From: a virus
Length of the DNA: 64,000 nt
IMG/VR virus record: IMGVR_UViG_3300025668_000798
Location: 1 to 64,000 of that record
Reading direction: 5' to 3' (one strand)
Under the pieces are notes generated by a model, which saw only the letters and a program-made list of their open reading frames with translations, did not search any database and was not told where the DNA came from. A program made the position numbers and the translations under genes. Of this stretch, positions 25,881 to 33,760 are shown in pieces. The stretch's first letter is position 1; each line of letters starts with the position of its first letter.

Positions 25881-27246
25881 TTGTATCTTTACACAAATCA
25901 AAAAAGTCACTCATTTCAGGAAATGCTTCTTTGAAGTTTGTATTCCTTCTTTTATCATGTTCGTTAAAGAAACGCCAGAAGTCAATTCGTCCTTGCATAA
26001 CCTTGGCTGGATCATAGTTAGTACTATCCATATAATCTACTACCCGTCTAAAGCGTTCATATTCCATTGTAGTAAATGCATCTTTACGTTCGTCATCTAA
26101 GTTGTCTTTAATAAACTGTAAATGACTGTGCATATACTCCATGTATTCTTGTGGTAAAATATTTATATCGTACTGCAACGGCTCTTTCAAATAAGGTGTA
26201 TCAAAACTCAGTCTATTCCATCTGTATGTTTCAACATCGTTGTATTTACGGCGCCATTCGAGTATTTTTTCAAGTAGTGTTTGAAATGTTGTTACACTGA
26301 AAATATTAAACGTAATCATAATAGTCACAGGAGCATCAGTATTACGCATAAAATAATCTAGATTACGCTCAAATACATTAATGTCTAATCCATTACGTAT
26401 ATACTCAGCACGTTCTCCCCAAGTGTCAATACTTGTAAACAATTTAAATCTGCGTATCTTATTTTGACTAAGCAAACTATTTACTGCATCAGTAAACTTT
26501 TCCAGCTGCTTCGGCTTGCCTCCTAAGTTACTATTTACATTGAGCTCAAGGTTTGGCTTAGGATCGTTTTCTAATAAATCAAATAGTTTGTATGTGCTTT
26601 TTTGTATTGTTGGTTCGCCGCCTGTTATCCTTAAAATAGTTAATTCATTACTTAAATCTGGCCACCATTTCCAAAATGCATCTAAATAAGGATTGTTATC
26701 TTCTTCATATATTTTAAACCAATCAATATCACAACGATGATTTTTAACCATATTGTATGGACCATGTTGTTTAATTTCGTTGTAGTATCTACTGCTGGCT
26801 TTTGGATGGCAATAACCGCACTTGAAGTTACATTCGTTACCAAAGGATACTTCTAAATATTCTGGGTTAACATTAAACTCTGCGCCGCCTTGTTTAACAG
26901 CATTTAATCTTTTTTCGTTATAGATACTACTGCTACGAGTTTTACGATCACTAATATAATCTTCGCCCATATTTTCAATATTCCAGCAATATTGACACCC
27001 GCTTGGTTTTTCTCCACGCAGCATAGAATTACGTTCTTCAATTTTTTGTGCTGTATTATGAATTGCACTAGGATTTGTTAAAATAGCTTGTGTATCTATT
27101 TTATGAGGAGCAGGATGATAACAACTATGTGTCTCACCTGTTTGGAAATATATGTTTGCATGATACCATTTAGCAAAACAAAATGTAGGAGATATTTGTT
27201 CGTCTGTATATTTTGTTATACGGACTGCTTCATCTCTTTCGCTCAT
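25873..27246 (-). CDS. Radical SAM protein with N-terminal twitch/SPASM-like domain
   Basis: 457 residues. The N-terminal segment has Cys23 (TFCFAKWYHANIYFQTG), Cys42 and C84-X2-C87. The core is C139-X3-C143-X2-C146 (ECNFKCGYC), with RITGGEPTIQKSTYKLFD near 192-209 and SIDTWGERAEYIRNG near 254-268. Its closest relative here is the 644-1909 protein, with which it shares the SIDT.G..AEYIR block and the C-terminal HDKRRNTNFKEAFPEM tail. It is coupled to the glycosyltransferase-like gene upstream by ATGA and to the oxygenase downstream by an overlap. Family firm. Confidence 0.9.
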   Translation of the reverse strand: MSERDEAVRITKYTDEQISPTFCFAKWYHANIYFQTGETHSCYHPAPHKIDTQAILTNPSAIHNTAQKIEERNSMLRGEKPSGCQYCWNIENMGEDYISDRKTRSSSIYNEKRLNAVKQGGAEFNVNPEYLEVSFGNECNFKCGYCHPKASSRYYNEIKQHGPYNMVKNHRCDIDWFKIYEEDNNPYLDAFWKWWPDLSNELTILRITGGEPTIQKSTYKLFDLLENDPKPNLELNVNSNLGGKPKQLEKFTDAVNSLLSQNKIRRFKLFTSIDTWGERAEYIRNGLDINVFERNLDYFMRNTDAPVTIMITFNIFSVTTFQTLLEKILEWRRKYNDVETYRWNRLSFDTPYLKEPLQYDINILPQEYMEYMHSHLQFIKDNLDDERKDAFTTMEYERFRRVVDYMDSTNYDPAKVMQGRIDFWRFFNEHDKRRNTNFKEAFPEMSDFFDLCKDTNG

Positions 27247-28163
27247 TTTAGTTCCTTGTCAATAAACTTAGGATTTCTTACTGGATTTTGATAAACTGTT
27301 TTAAAAAATGTGCTTTGCCCTGCTCTAAGAGGTTCTTGGTCTATTGGTGCTTGTAGCTCGCTTATTAATTCGTCGCCCAAACGTTCAGTTTCTTGTTCAA
27401 GTGTTTCTTCGGTTACTTCTAACGATTCCCAATACTGGTTGAGCCATTCAAAGTCACGTACATTAACAAAGTCCCAATCTGTACACATTGTTTTGTATAA
27501 GCCTTCTCTAGCACCATATACTGCCCAACGTCCGTTTTCGGCATCAGCACCTACCATTAACCAAATCCATAGTCTATGTAAATTTTTCCAATGGTTACGC
27601 TTGAAATCTTCTATATCGGGTCTAATGCCTTGATCGAGTGCCATTTTAACACCTTCACGAAAACCAGCACGCCACGCTTGATGAGGTGTAGCATTGTTGT
27701 AAATATCGCTAAATGTTCCGTTCATTTGTATGTATTGTAAGTCCCAACAAAAGTCTACTTGTGCATGTGGATTGTCAGGATCAGCATTTTCATGTGTACG
27801 CATACTAAGTACTTTTTCTTTAGGCCAACATTTGATACCGCCATTGCCGTACGTCAAACCATTTATTTGATTTAACGCTGTCCAACTAATAACTTTGTCG
27901 GTTAAGTCGTAGTCACTCAAATCTGCTTCTTGACTTAAAAAAGTTTCACGTATTCTGTTATCACCGTCAATAGTAATAAATCGATCTGTGTCACTCATAT
28001 TAGCAGCAGCTTTGTGTGCTGCATCACTTCCTTCAACTCCATGCACCCGTTTAGCCCATGGAACTTTTGTTAGCAAATCAGCATAATTCTGTTCTGCATT
28101 AGGTTCATCATATGACAAGTAAATTATGTCATGGTCTACTACTCTAAAAATATTATCAGTCAT
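27243..28163 (-). CDS. GT-A-like glycosyltransferase, short paralogue
   Basis: 306 residues. IIYLSYDEPNAEQNYADLL, then WAKRVHGVEGSDAAHKAAA and DRFITIDGDNRIRETF (Asp66-Gly-Asp68), match the core of the 18717 protein. INGLTYGNGGIKCWPKEKVLSM matches VNGLEYGYGGVKLFPREETINM there. This copy starts directly at that core, so it lacks the other's first 110 residues. It has a different C-terminal extension rich in Glu. It is coupled by ATGA to a radical-SAM gene downstream, as the 18717 gene is coupled to a methyltransferase-like gene. Sugar and acceptor unknown. Confidence 0.7.
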   Translation of the reverse strand: MTDNIFRVVDHDIIYLSYDEPNAEQNYADLLTKVPWAKRVHGVEGSDAAHKAAANMSDTDRFITIDGDNRIRETFLSQEADLSDYDLTDKVISWTALNQINGLTYGNGGIKCWPKEKVLSMRTHENADPDNPHAQVDFCWDLQYIQMNGTFSDIYNNATPHQAWRAGFREGVKMALDQGIRPDIEDFKRNHWKNLHRLWIWLMVGADAENGRWAVYGAREGLYKTMCTDWDFVNVRDFEWLNQYWESLEVTEETLEQETERLGDELISELQAPIDQEPLRAGQSTFFKTVYQNPVRNPKFIDKELK

Positions 28164-28716
28164 TTATTACCTCGTGTGCGTAAGATCCAAACTTTTTTAC
28201 AGTATAAACGCTAATTGGCTCTTTGTCAAACTCAAAGTTGTCTTGGAAATCAATAGTGAAAGTATCTTCTTTAAAATTTAGCATACAATACAAATAATAA
28301 GGATTATTTTTCTTTGTGACACTAAAATTAGATATCATGTGATCCAAACTAACATTTTTTTCTTCAATTGTTTTAATTAGCTGTTCACTAAGTTTAATTT
28401 GCCATTTTTTCTGTACGTTATCTTGAACAATTGTTAGATCAGGTTCGTTGTCATTTTCAATTTTGTATAAAAAACTATCACTCGACCGTGCTTCAGTCCA
28501 GTAAGTACTATGTTTTAATACATAGTCTTTTGCAACTAAATCATATTCTACAGTATATTCATTTGAAGGAATTATTCCTTTTAATAAGTCTTGTACTTCA
28601 AATGAATCTACAGTAATGTATTGATCACTACTAGGTGTATTTTTAATTGATAATATACGCCCATTATCGGCAAACTCAATATATTTTTTCGTATTGCTTC
28701 TAACTACTATTGGCAT
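28156..28716 (-). CDS. Hypothetical protein
   Basis: 186 residues, beta-rich with many charged and aromatic residues. It has YITVDSFEVQDLLKG near the N-terminus, and the C-terminal YYLYCMLNFKEDTFTIDFQ looks like paired strands. No cysteine motif, signal or transmembrane segment. It lies between two glycosyltransferase genes, one base after the upstream one ends and overlapping the downstream one by eight bases, so it is part of the same expression unit. Family not recognised. Coding status is supported by length and packing. Confidence 0.75.
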   Translation of the reverse strand: MPIVVRSNTKKYIEFADNGRILSIKNTPSSDQYITVDSFEVQDLLKGIIPSNEYTVEYDLVAKDYVLKHSTYWTEARSSDSFLYKIENDNEPDLTIVQDNVQKKWQIKLSEQLIKTIEEKNVSLDHMISNFSVTKKNNPYYLYCMLNFKEDTFTIDFQDNFEFDKEPISVYTVKKFGSYAHEVIND

Positions 28717-28717
28717 C

Positions 28718-29557
28718 TTATATTCCTAAATATTTTTCATATGTGCTAATTATATTATTGTTAGCAAAATCTTTTTCTGTATAATGAAACACGCCGCTTT
28801 GTTTGTAATTTCCTACATATAGATCTAAATTATCATCAAGATAACTACTTACTCTAGTTTGCCATTTTTGTTCATCATATTTTTCCCAATGTTGTAATTT
28901 TGATTTCATGTGTACAAATGTAGGAAATTCTGTCTTACTTGTAATACTATGCTCGCAATTTAATATTTTTGCTGCTATTGCTGCACTTAGATCCATGCTA
29001 CATGTTTTCTGATATGTTTTGCCACCAGCATGATTTTTATAAAACAATTGCCAGTTATTTGTAATCATCTCTAGCCAAGTATAAAATTCTTTTGCTAATG
29101 GACGTTCCTTAAAATAATGTATACCACTATATAAATTTGGTAAATTAAATTGTGTAAATGCTTTCCTATAATAATCACTAGTTACAGTTTCTCCTCTATA
29201 CGTTAACACGTTGCTGGTATAATATAAATCATAATTGTTTAAAAAGGCAAACCATTTACTTAAATCTTGCAATACCAACATATCTGTATCCATTACTAAT
29301 GTGTCAGCATAAGGAGTAGCATGATAAATTTTCCAACGATTACTAATTTTCCAGTCTTCGTCCTTGGCATGATCTTTCCAAGGTATTTCTACAATATGAT
29401 CAAATAACTGTTTATATTTTTCTGGTACAGCATCATTGGTAATTAAAGAAACATTACTGTCTGGATTTGTAGCATGTATACTCATTGCACACAAACATGC
29501 TTGTTTTACATAGTCATCGTTGCTGTTTTGAGCAAGCAAAGTAAAATTTTTATCCAT
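28718..29557 (-). CDS. GT8-like glycosyltransferase
   Basis: 279 residues. An N-terminal strand-helix unit (YVKQACLCAMSIHATNPD) leads to DTLVMDTDMLVLQDLS with the DXD metal site at Asp90-Thr-Asp92. NLYSGIHYFKERPLAKEFYTW near 150-170 is the acceptor-side motif typical of GT8-type retaining enzymes. A late His (FPTFVHMK) may be the third metal ligand. It overlaps the 29550 paralogue by eight bases. Both probably build a glycan together. The family call is good; the donor is unknown. Confidence 0.75.
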   Translation of the reverse strand: MDKNFTLLAQNSNDDYVKQACLCAMSIHATNPDSNVSLITNDAVPEKYKQLFDHIVEIPWKDHAKDEDWKISNRWKIYHATPYADTLVMDTDMLVLQDLSKWFAFLNNYDLYYTSNVLTYRGETVTSDYYRKAFTQFNLPNLYSGIHYFKERPLAKEFYTWLEMITNNWQLFYKNHAGGKTYQKTCSMDLSAAIAAKILNCEHSITSKTEFPTFVHMKSKLQHWEKYDEQKWQTRVSSYLDDNLDLYVGNYKQSGVFHYTEKDFANNNIISTYEKYLGI

Positions 29558-30374
29558 TAATAATTCTCTCTAAACTTATTTTATTCATAATATGAACATT
29601 TTGCTTGTTTGTTTTTAACCCCGTATACTGTCCTATATGTGATTGTTTTTCTATAAGAAATAACATTGTATCATTGTCTATATTATCAACAATGTCTCTA
29701 TCTGTAATAAAGTATTTCTTACCTGGAAGCGAAGCTATTTTTAGTTCATCTGTAAAACCATTCAATGTGTGAGCAGCAATACTAAAAGCAAAATCGTTTC
29801 TATACAAAGGAGATATTATTTGATATAGACTTTTATAGTGTGTATAATTTTCTCTAACATGTTTTACTAAGTCAAAGAAACATTGTGCTTGCTTGCACTT
29901 TTTAAAGTAAACAACTGTGGCCCAATAAAATTTTATACTTGTATCAGTTACCCTATCAAATTCTGTTAACTTTCTCCAATGACACAAATCTACAGCATTG
30001 CTATACATCATTAGATTTTGATTAGATCCAAAGCAGTTGTTTAAACTATCGTTGGCAAGTATAAAATCAGTGTCCATTACAATAGTTTCGTCAAACGGTG
30101 ATAAATCATATGCATTATATCTATCAGCATTATTAAAATTTGACATCGAAGAAGCCATATTACCATCGCGAAACTTTCGACTATTTTCAGATACACTTGG
30201 TTCTAATTTAATAACATGCTCAAAAAAATCAATACGTGAATCATCTGTCATATCAGTAGCAATTGCAACCGGAACATCTAAATACTTTTTAATACGTTCT
30301 GCACAATATATAGCTTGTTTAATATAATCTAATGCTTTGTTTTTTTTGGCAAAAAGTAAAACGCCTTTGCTCAT
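29550..30374 (-). CDS. GT8-like glycosyltransferase
   Basis: 274 residues. The order is the same as in the 28718 protein: YIKQAIYCAERIKKYLDVPVAIATD, then DETIVMDTDFILANDS with Asp101-Thr-Asp103. YWATVVYFKKCKQAQCFFDL near 189-208 occupies the acceptor-motif position. The two are diverged tandem duplicates. It overlaps the 30371 gene by ATGA. It may transfer a different sugar from its neighbour. Confidence is slightly lower because the acceptor motif is more degenerate. Confidence 0.7.
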   Translation of the reverse strand: MSKGVLLFAKKNKALDYIKQAIYCAERIKKYLDVPVAIATDMTDDSRIDFFEHVIKLEPSVSENSRKFRDGNMASSMSNFNNADRYNAYDLSPFDETIVMDTDFILANDSLNNCFGSNQNLMMYSNAVDLCHWRKLTEFDRVTDTSIKFYWATVVYFKKCKQAQCFFDLVKHVRENYTHYKSLYQIISPLYRNDFAFSIAAHTLNGFTDELKIASLPGKKYFITDRDIVDNIDNDTMLFLIEKQSHIGQYTGLKTNKQNVHIMNKISLERIING

Positions 30375-30718
30375 AAATCTAGTATACCTTCAACACTTCT
30401 TTTGCTTTTTATTTTGTTGTATTCAACAAAGTATTCATTAGATGCTGTAAAATATGTATTTAAAATATTTTGATAGAAATCTTCTAAATTTGCAATCTCA
30501 ACAGGAATATCATTATCGTCGCTGATAATCACAGACTGCTGATCACTATCAATTAAACTTTTGATAAAATTAATCAACTCTCGCGATACTGTAAAGGTTG
30601 CGCCGTTAAAATAGTACACAAGATTTTCGTAATACTTTTCTTTTAAAATGCGTGTTTGATTGTTTAATGTAACCATATAGTTACTAATATCTAATGCTTT
30701 TTCAAGCCGCTCGTCCAT
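30371..30718 (-). CDS. Conserved T4-like phage hypothetical protein
   Basis: 115 residues, helical with an acidic middle. MDERLEKALDISNYMVTLNN and FYQNILNTYFTASNEYFVEYNK are helices flanking a short beta segment (VYYFNGATFTVSRELI). From memory, similar small proteins occur in marine T4-like phages, with no known role. A strong TGGAGG Shine-Dalgarno and a sigma70-like promoter precede it, and the glycosyltransferase gene overlaps its end. It may belong to a core phage gene set rather than to the modification cluster that follows. Confidence 0.8.
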   Translation of the reverse strand: MDERLEKALDISNYMVTLNNQTRILKEKYYENLVYYFNGATFTVSRELINFIKSLIDSDQQSVIISDDNDIPVEIANLEDFYQNILNTYFTASNEYFVEYNKIKSKRSVEGILDL

Positions 30719-30741
30719 AAAAAACCTCCATATATACTGCT

Positions 30742-30770
30742 AGTATATATTATTGTTAGATAATTGTCAA
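30742..30770 (-). promoter_or_regulatory. Sigma70-like promoter
   Basis: Leftward TTGACA (30765-30770), 17 bases, TATACT (30742-30747, five of six). The ATG at 30718 lies 23 bases past the -10 box and has a TGGAGG ribosome-binding site, so this is a conventional leadered promoter. It probably drives the run 30718-25182. Confidence 0.72.
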
Positions 30771-30781
30771 CCGATATATGA

Positions 30782-31840
30782 TTAAGTTACACTAGGACCG
30801 TTTGACGAAAAGCCAGGTCTGATTGCGTTACCGCCTAATGTAAAATCAGTGTCCGTAGTACCGTCATTTAATGTAATAGTACTATCAGGATAATATTGAG
30901 TCCATGTAATTTGTACGTTAGCAGTAACAGGTTCATCTACTGGAGTACTTTCAGGACCATCGGCAGGATCACCTGTGCCTGCATCGTTATCGTTTAATCT
31001 TACTTGTAAAGTTACACGATTAAAACTATCAATAACTGCTAATCTTATTTCAATTTGGTTATCATTGTAAATGCTTCCTGCACCAATTTTTGTGTACTTG
31101 GTAGTTAGAGCTATATCGTCAGTAATATTAGGAGTGGCTGTAATCGAGCCTGTTCCACTGTTACTTAAACTCTCTACTACCCATTCCCATCCGGTGCCTG
31201 CAGAATCAGGACGAACATATAATCTTACTGTACCCATATTTGATGCCATTGTTTGCCAGTTTAAGTTTTTTTCATAACTAGCTTGTCCTACACTACCAAT
31301 AGCATCAATATCAATATTTACACGTAGTTCGCCGCCGAGGGTGAAATATTCCTCCATATCCGATTGAGTAGACCATGTGAAAACGTTACTACCTGTTATA
31401 AAGTTCCACTGTGCAGTTACCTCGTCTATGTCTGTTACAACTGTGCCAAAGTCTCCACCAAACTCCGTTGTACGTCTATCAAACGATGCACATGCATTTG
31501 CAAGATCATATAATCCTTTAACATCCCCAGCATCACCCCAATCTGCCCATTCAATTACTTGACCAGTTTGTAAACCAGGATATGTAGTTCCGCTTGATAT
31601 TGTTTTTATAGCTCCGGTTTGATGATAGTGTATAAGCTGACCTACACTGAATAATCTTTCGACATCTGCTGACAATACACTATCGCTAGTAGCAATATTA
31701 TTGCCTCCTGTTACACTATTAGGAATGTCATTAGCACCAGTTCCGGATGCAAACCCATATTGACCTGGTCCAAAATTGTTCAATAATATTGATCTAATGT
31801 TATTAAAATCTGCTGCACTAATCGAACTGCCTACGGCCAT
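30782..31840 (-). CDS. Beta-rich virion structural protein, paralogue of 32840-33736
   Basis: 352 residues from the ATG at 31840, which has GGAG seven bases upstream; an in-frame GTG at 31852 overlaps that site and is unlikely. The N-terminus (SSISAADFNNIRSILLNNFG) is helical and the rest is Thr/Asn/Asp-rich beta. A block with a GGELRVNIDIDAIGS strand and an NWQTMASNMGTVRLYV strand lines up with GGNIEMSFTMTSVGA and GWETMLSNIGNVTIDY in the 32840 protein. Low-complexity, Cys-poor composition fits a fibre or neck component. A sigma70-like promoter lies upstream. Confidence 0.68.
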   Translation of the reverse strand: MAVGSSISAADFNNIRSILLNNFGPGQYGFASGTGANDIPNSVTGGNNIATSDSVLSADVERLFSVGQLIHYHQTGAIKTISSGTTYPGLQTGQVIEWADWGDAGDVKGLYDLANACASFDRRTTEFGGDFGTVVTDIDEVTAQWNFITGSNVFTWSTQSDMEEYFTLGGELRVNIDIDAIGSVGQASYEKNLNWQTMASNMGTVRLYVRPDSAGTGWEWVVESLSNSGTGSITATPNITDDIALTTKYTKIGAGSIYNDNQIEIRLAVIDSFNRVTLQVRLNDNDAGTGDPADGPESTPVDEPVTANVQITWTQYYPDSTITLNDGTTDTDFTLGGNAIRPGFSSNGPSVT

Positions 31841-31864
31841 AATTGTCTCCACCTACTTTTTTAT

Positions 31865-31894
31865 AGTATAACTTATTTATCTGTGTTTTGTCAA
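31865..31894 (-). promoter_or_regulatory. Sigma70-like promoter
   Basis: Leftward TTGACA (31889-31894), an 18-base spacer, TATACT (31865-31870). It would drive the structural gene starting at 31840 with a 25-base leader containing GGAG. An ATAAATA late-type box falls inside the spacer on the same strand, so early and late signals may overlap. Confidence 0.6.
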
Positions 31895-31906
31895 GTGGTT
31901 AAATAC

Positions 31907-32869
31907 ATGATGCAACGCTTTGAATATCAAAAGTCACGTGATTTTGTTTACATAGATTGGGATATGAGTAGTAGATGCAACTATGCTTGTGCATACTGTG
32001 AACCTGCTGCACATGATGGTAAATTTGACTTTCCTACCATAGATAACGCAAAACTACTAGTAGATAAAATTACTAAAACATATACAGATAAGTTTGCTGT
32101 ATATAATTTATTTGGTGGCGAGCCAACTATATGGAGACAAATACCAAACTTTTTTGAATATGTAAAAAAAGCAAATATAAAAAATAAAGTACAATTGCTT
32201 ACAAACGGCAACAAAACAAAAAAATGGTGGCTACGTAATAAAAATAATATTGATAGTGTAGTTGTTAGTGTTCATGTAGCACAAGTAGATATAGTTGAAT
32301 TAGTAGAAAAATTTAATGCGTGTGCAGGTTACTTTGATATACATTTTCAAATATGCATGGACATAGAAAATTTTGATTTAGCAGTTGAACAATACGATTA
32401 TTGTTTTGCAAATTTACACAAATACATTAGATTAGATTATAAACCTCTACGTATTAGTTTGGACCAAGCTGAATCTATGCCTTACACTAAAACACAAATA
32501 GAAACTATGAAATCCTTTGTAAAATTAGATGGAGTAAAAAAAGATAATTACGGCGTAACAATGGTTGACGAAAATAAAAATCCTGTTAACTTACAAAAAT
32601 TATTATTAGAAAAAAAGAATAAATTTAAAAACTGGGCGTGTTGGATTGGCATAGACACACTTAATATCACTAGAGAAGGCAATGTTACAATCGGTAGCCA
32701 GTGCTTTCCTAATTTTGTATTAGGTAGTATACACAATTTAGATTTTGATATTCCGTATCTACCTATAAAATGTCAATATGAATATTGTAGTTGTTTAACA
32801 GACTTAACAACTAAAAAAATAAAAAATTATAATGGTAAATTATTCGAAGACAGTAATATTGTTGTATGA
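31907..32869 (+). CDS. Radical SAM/SPASM-like protein, lone rightward gene
   Basis: 320 residues from the ATG at 31907 (a second ATG follows at once; an in-frame GTG at 31883 is possible). The core is C24-X3-C28-X2-C31 (RCNYACAYCEP), then LFGGEPTIWRQIPNFFE near 66-82 and LLTNGNKT. C-terminal cysteines (NWACWIG, GSQCFPNF, KCQYEYCSC) suggest an auxiliary-cluster region. It is encoded opposite to, and between, the two paralogous structural genes, with its 3' end overlapping the downstream one by 30 bases. Low GC matches the surroundings. Looks like a later insertion of an accessory gene. Confidence 0.88.
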   Translation: MMQRFEYQKSRDFVYIDWDMSSRCNYACAYCEPAAHDGKFDFPTIDNAKLLVDKITKTYTDKFAVYNLFGGEPTIWRQIPNFFEYVKKANIKNKVQLLTNGNKTKKWWLRNKNNIDSVVVSVHVAQVDIVELVEKFNACAGYFDIHFQICMDIENFDLAVEQYDYCFANLHKYIRLDYKPLRISLDQAESMPYTKTQIETMKSFVKLDGVKKDNYGVTMVDENKNPVNLQKLLLEKKNKFKNWACWIGIDTLNITREGNVTIGSQCFPNFVLGSIHNLDFDIPYLPIKCQYEYCSCLTDLTTKKIKNYNGKLFEDSNIVV

Positions 32870-33736
32870 AGGTGTTGGTATTTCAACATAACTGCCAGTT
32901 GGCCTATTTTGTCTAACATAGCTGGTTATATTACCGTTTACTACTTCGTCAATTGGTCCAGCGCCGTCAGGATCTGTACCAACAGATTCGTCAGCTAATA
33001 CTATTTTAAAATAAATTACATTTGCATCTTTACGAGCAAAGATTTCTAAATCATTATTAGTATAAATTCCACTACCTAACTTCTCATATATTTTTACATA
33101 AGTATTTGTTAGGTCATAAATTCCAGTATTACTTTGAGCTGAGCCAGAACCAGTAACTTGTGTACCAGTGTAATCTATTGTCACGTTGCCAATATTTGAT
33201 AACATAGTTTCCCAGCCTTGAGATTTATCATCTGCGCCAACTGAGGTCATTGTAAATGACATTTCTATATTGCCGCCTGCGTTAAAAAATGCGTTTAAAT
33301 TATTTTGCTCTGCAAATGTAACGGAAAATTCATGAGTAATTGATTGCGGTGTACCAGTACCGCCCCAAGTACTTGTTCTAGAACTATCTATACCTGCAGG
33401 TTCACCTGTAATTTGAGATGAATCTACATCAAATCTATTAGCAAAAAGCAAAGGATAAAGTGTTTCGTATGCAACATATAGAGCTTCGGTAATTTCATTT
33501 TGATCAGTTACATTACTAATAGTAGCTGGCAAAGTGCCATTTTGATGTGCATATACAGCTACATAATCATTGTATAGTTTATTCATATCTTCTGCATAAA
33601 CTATTCTAGTCTTAGGTAATCTTTGACTTTCAACTGTTTGGTTATATCCAGAATCTCCCGAAGGTATTCCTAAAATATTTTCAATAGCTTCAAATAAAAC
33701 ATTGTATCTATATGCTGAAATTATCTGGTTAACCAT
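32840..33736 (-). CDS. Beta-rich virion structural protein
   Basis: 298 residues. The N-terminal half has helices (YRYNVLFEAIENILG, YAEDMNKLYNDYVAVYAHQNG) and the C-terminal half is beta-rich and Thr/Asn-heavy. The segment NNLNAFFNAGGNIEMSF lines up with a similar block in the 30782 protein, as does the following SNIGNVTIDY strand. No enzymatic motif. It follows the fibre genes in the same leftward order, with AAAGGAAA before the ATG. Probably a fibre, neck or whisker-type component. Confidence 0.68.
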   Translation of the reverse strand: MVNQIISAYRYNVLFEAIENILGIPSGDSGYNQTVESQRLPKTRIVYAEDMNKLYNDYVAVYAHQNGTLPATISNVTDQNEITEALYVAYETLYPLLFANRFDVDSSQITGEPAGIDSSRTSTWGGTGTPQSITHEFSVTFAEQNNLNAFFNAGGNIEMSFTMTSVGADDKSQGWETMLSNIGNVTIDYTGTQVTGSGSAQSNTGIYDLTNTYVKIYEKLGSGIYTNNDLEIFARKDANVIYFKIVLADESVGTDPDGAGPIDEVVNGNITSYVRQNRPTGSYVEIPTPSYNNITVFE

Positions 33737-33760
33737 GCTCTTTTCCTTTGTATATAATAC

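Noticed and set aside
1-32869. Looked for a classical RiPP precursor peptide (leader plus repetitive Cys/Ser/Thr core) near the radical-SAM genes
   Set aside because: None was convincing. The 46- and 74-residue ORFs have no leader-core pattern, so a RiPP pathway cannot be claimed.
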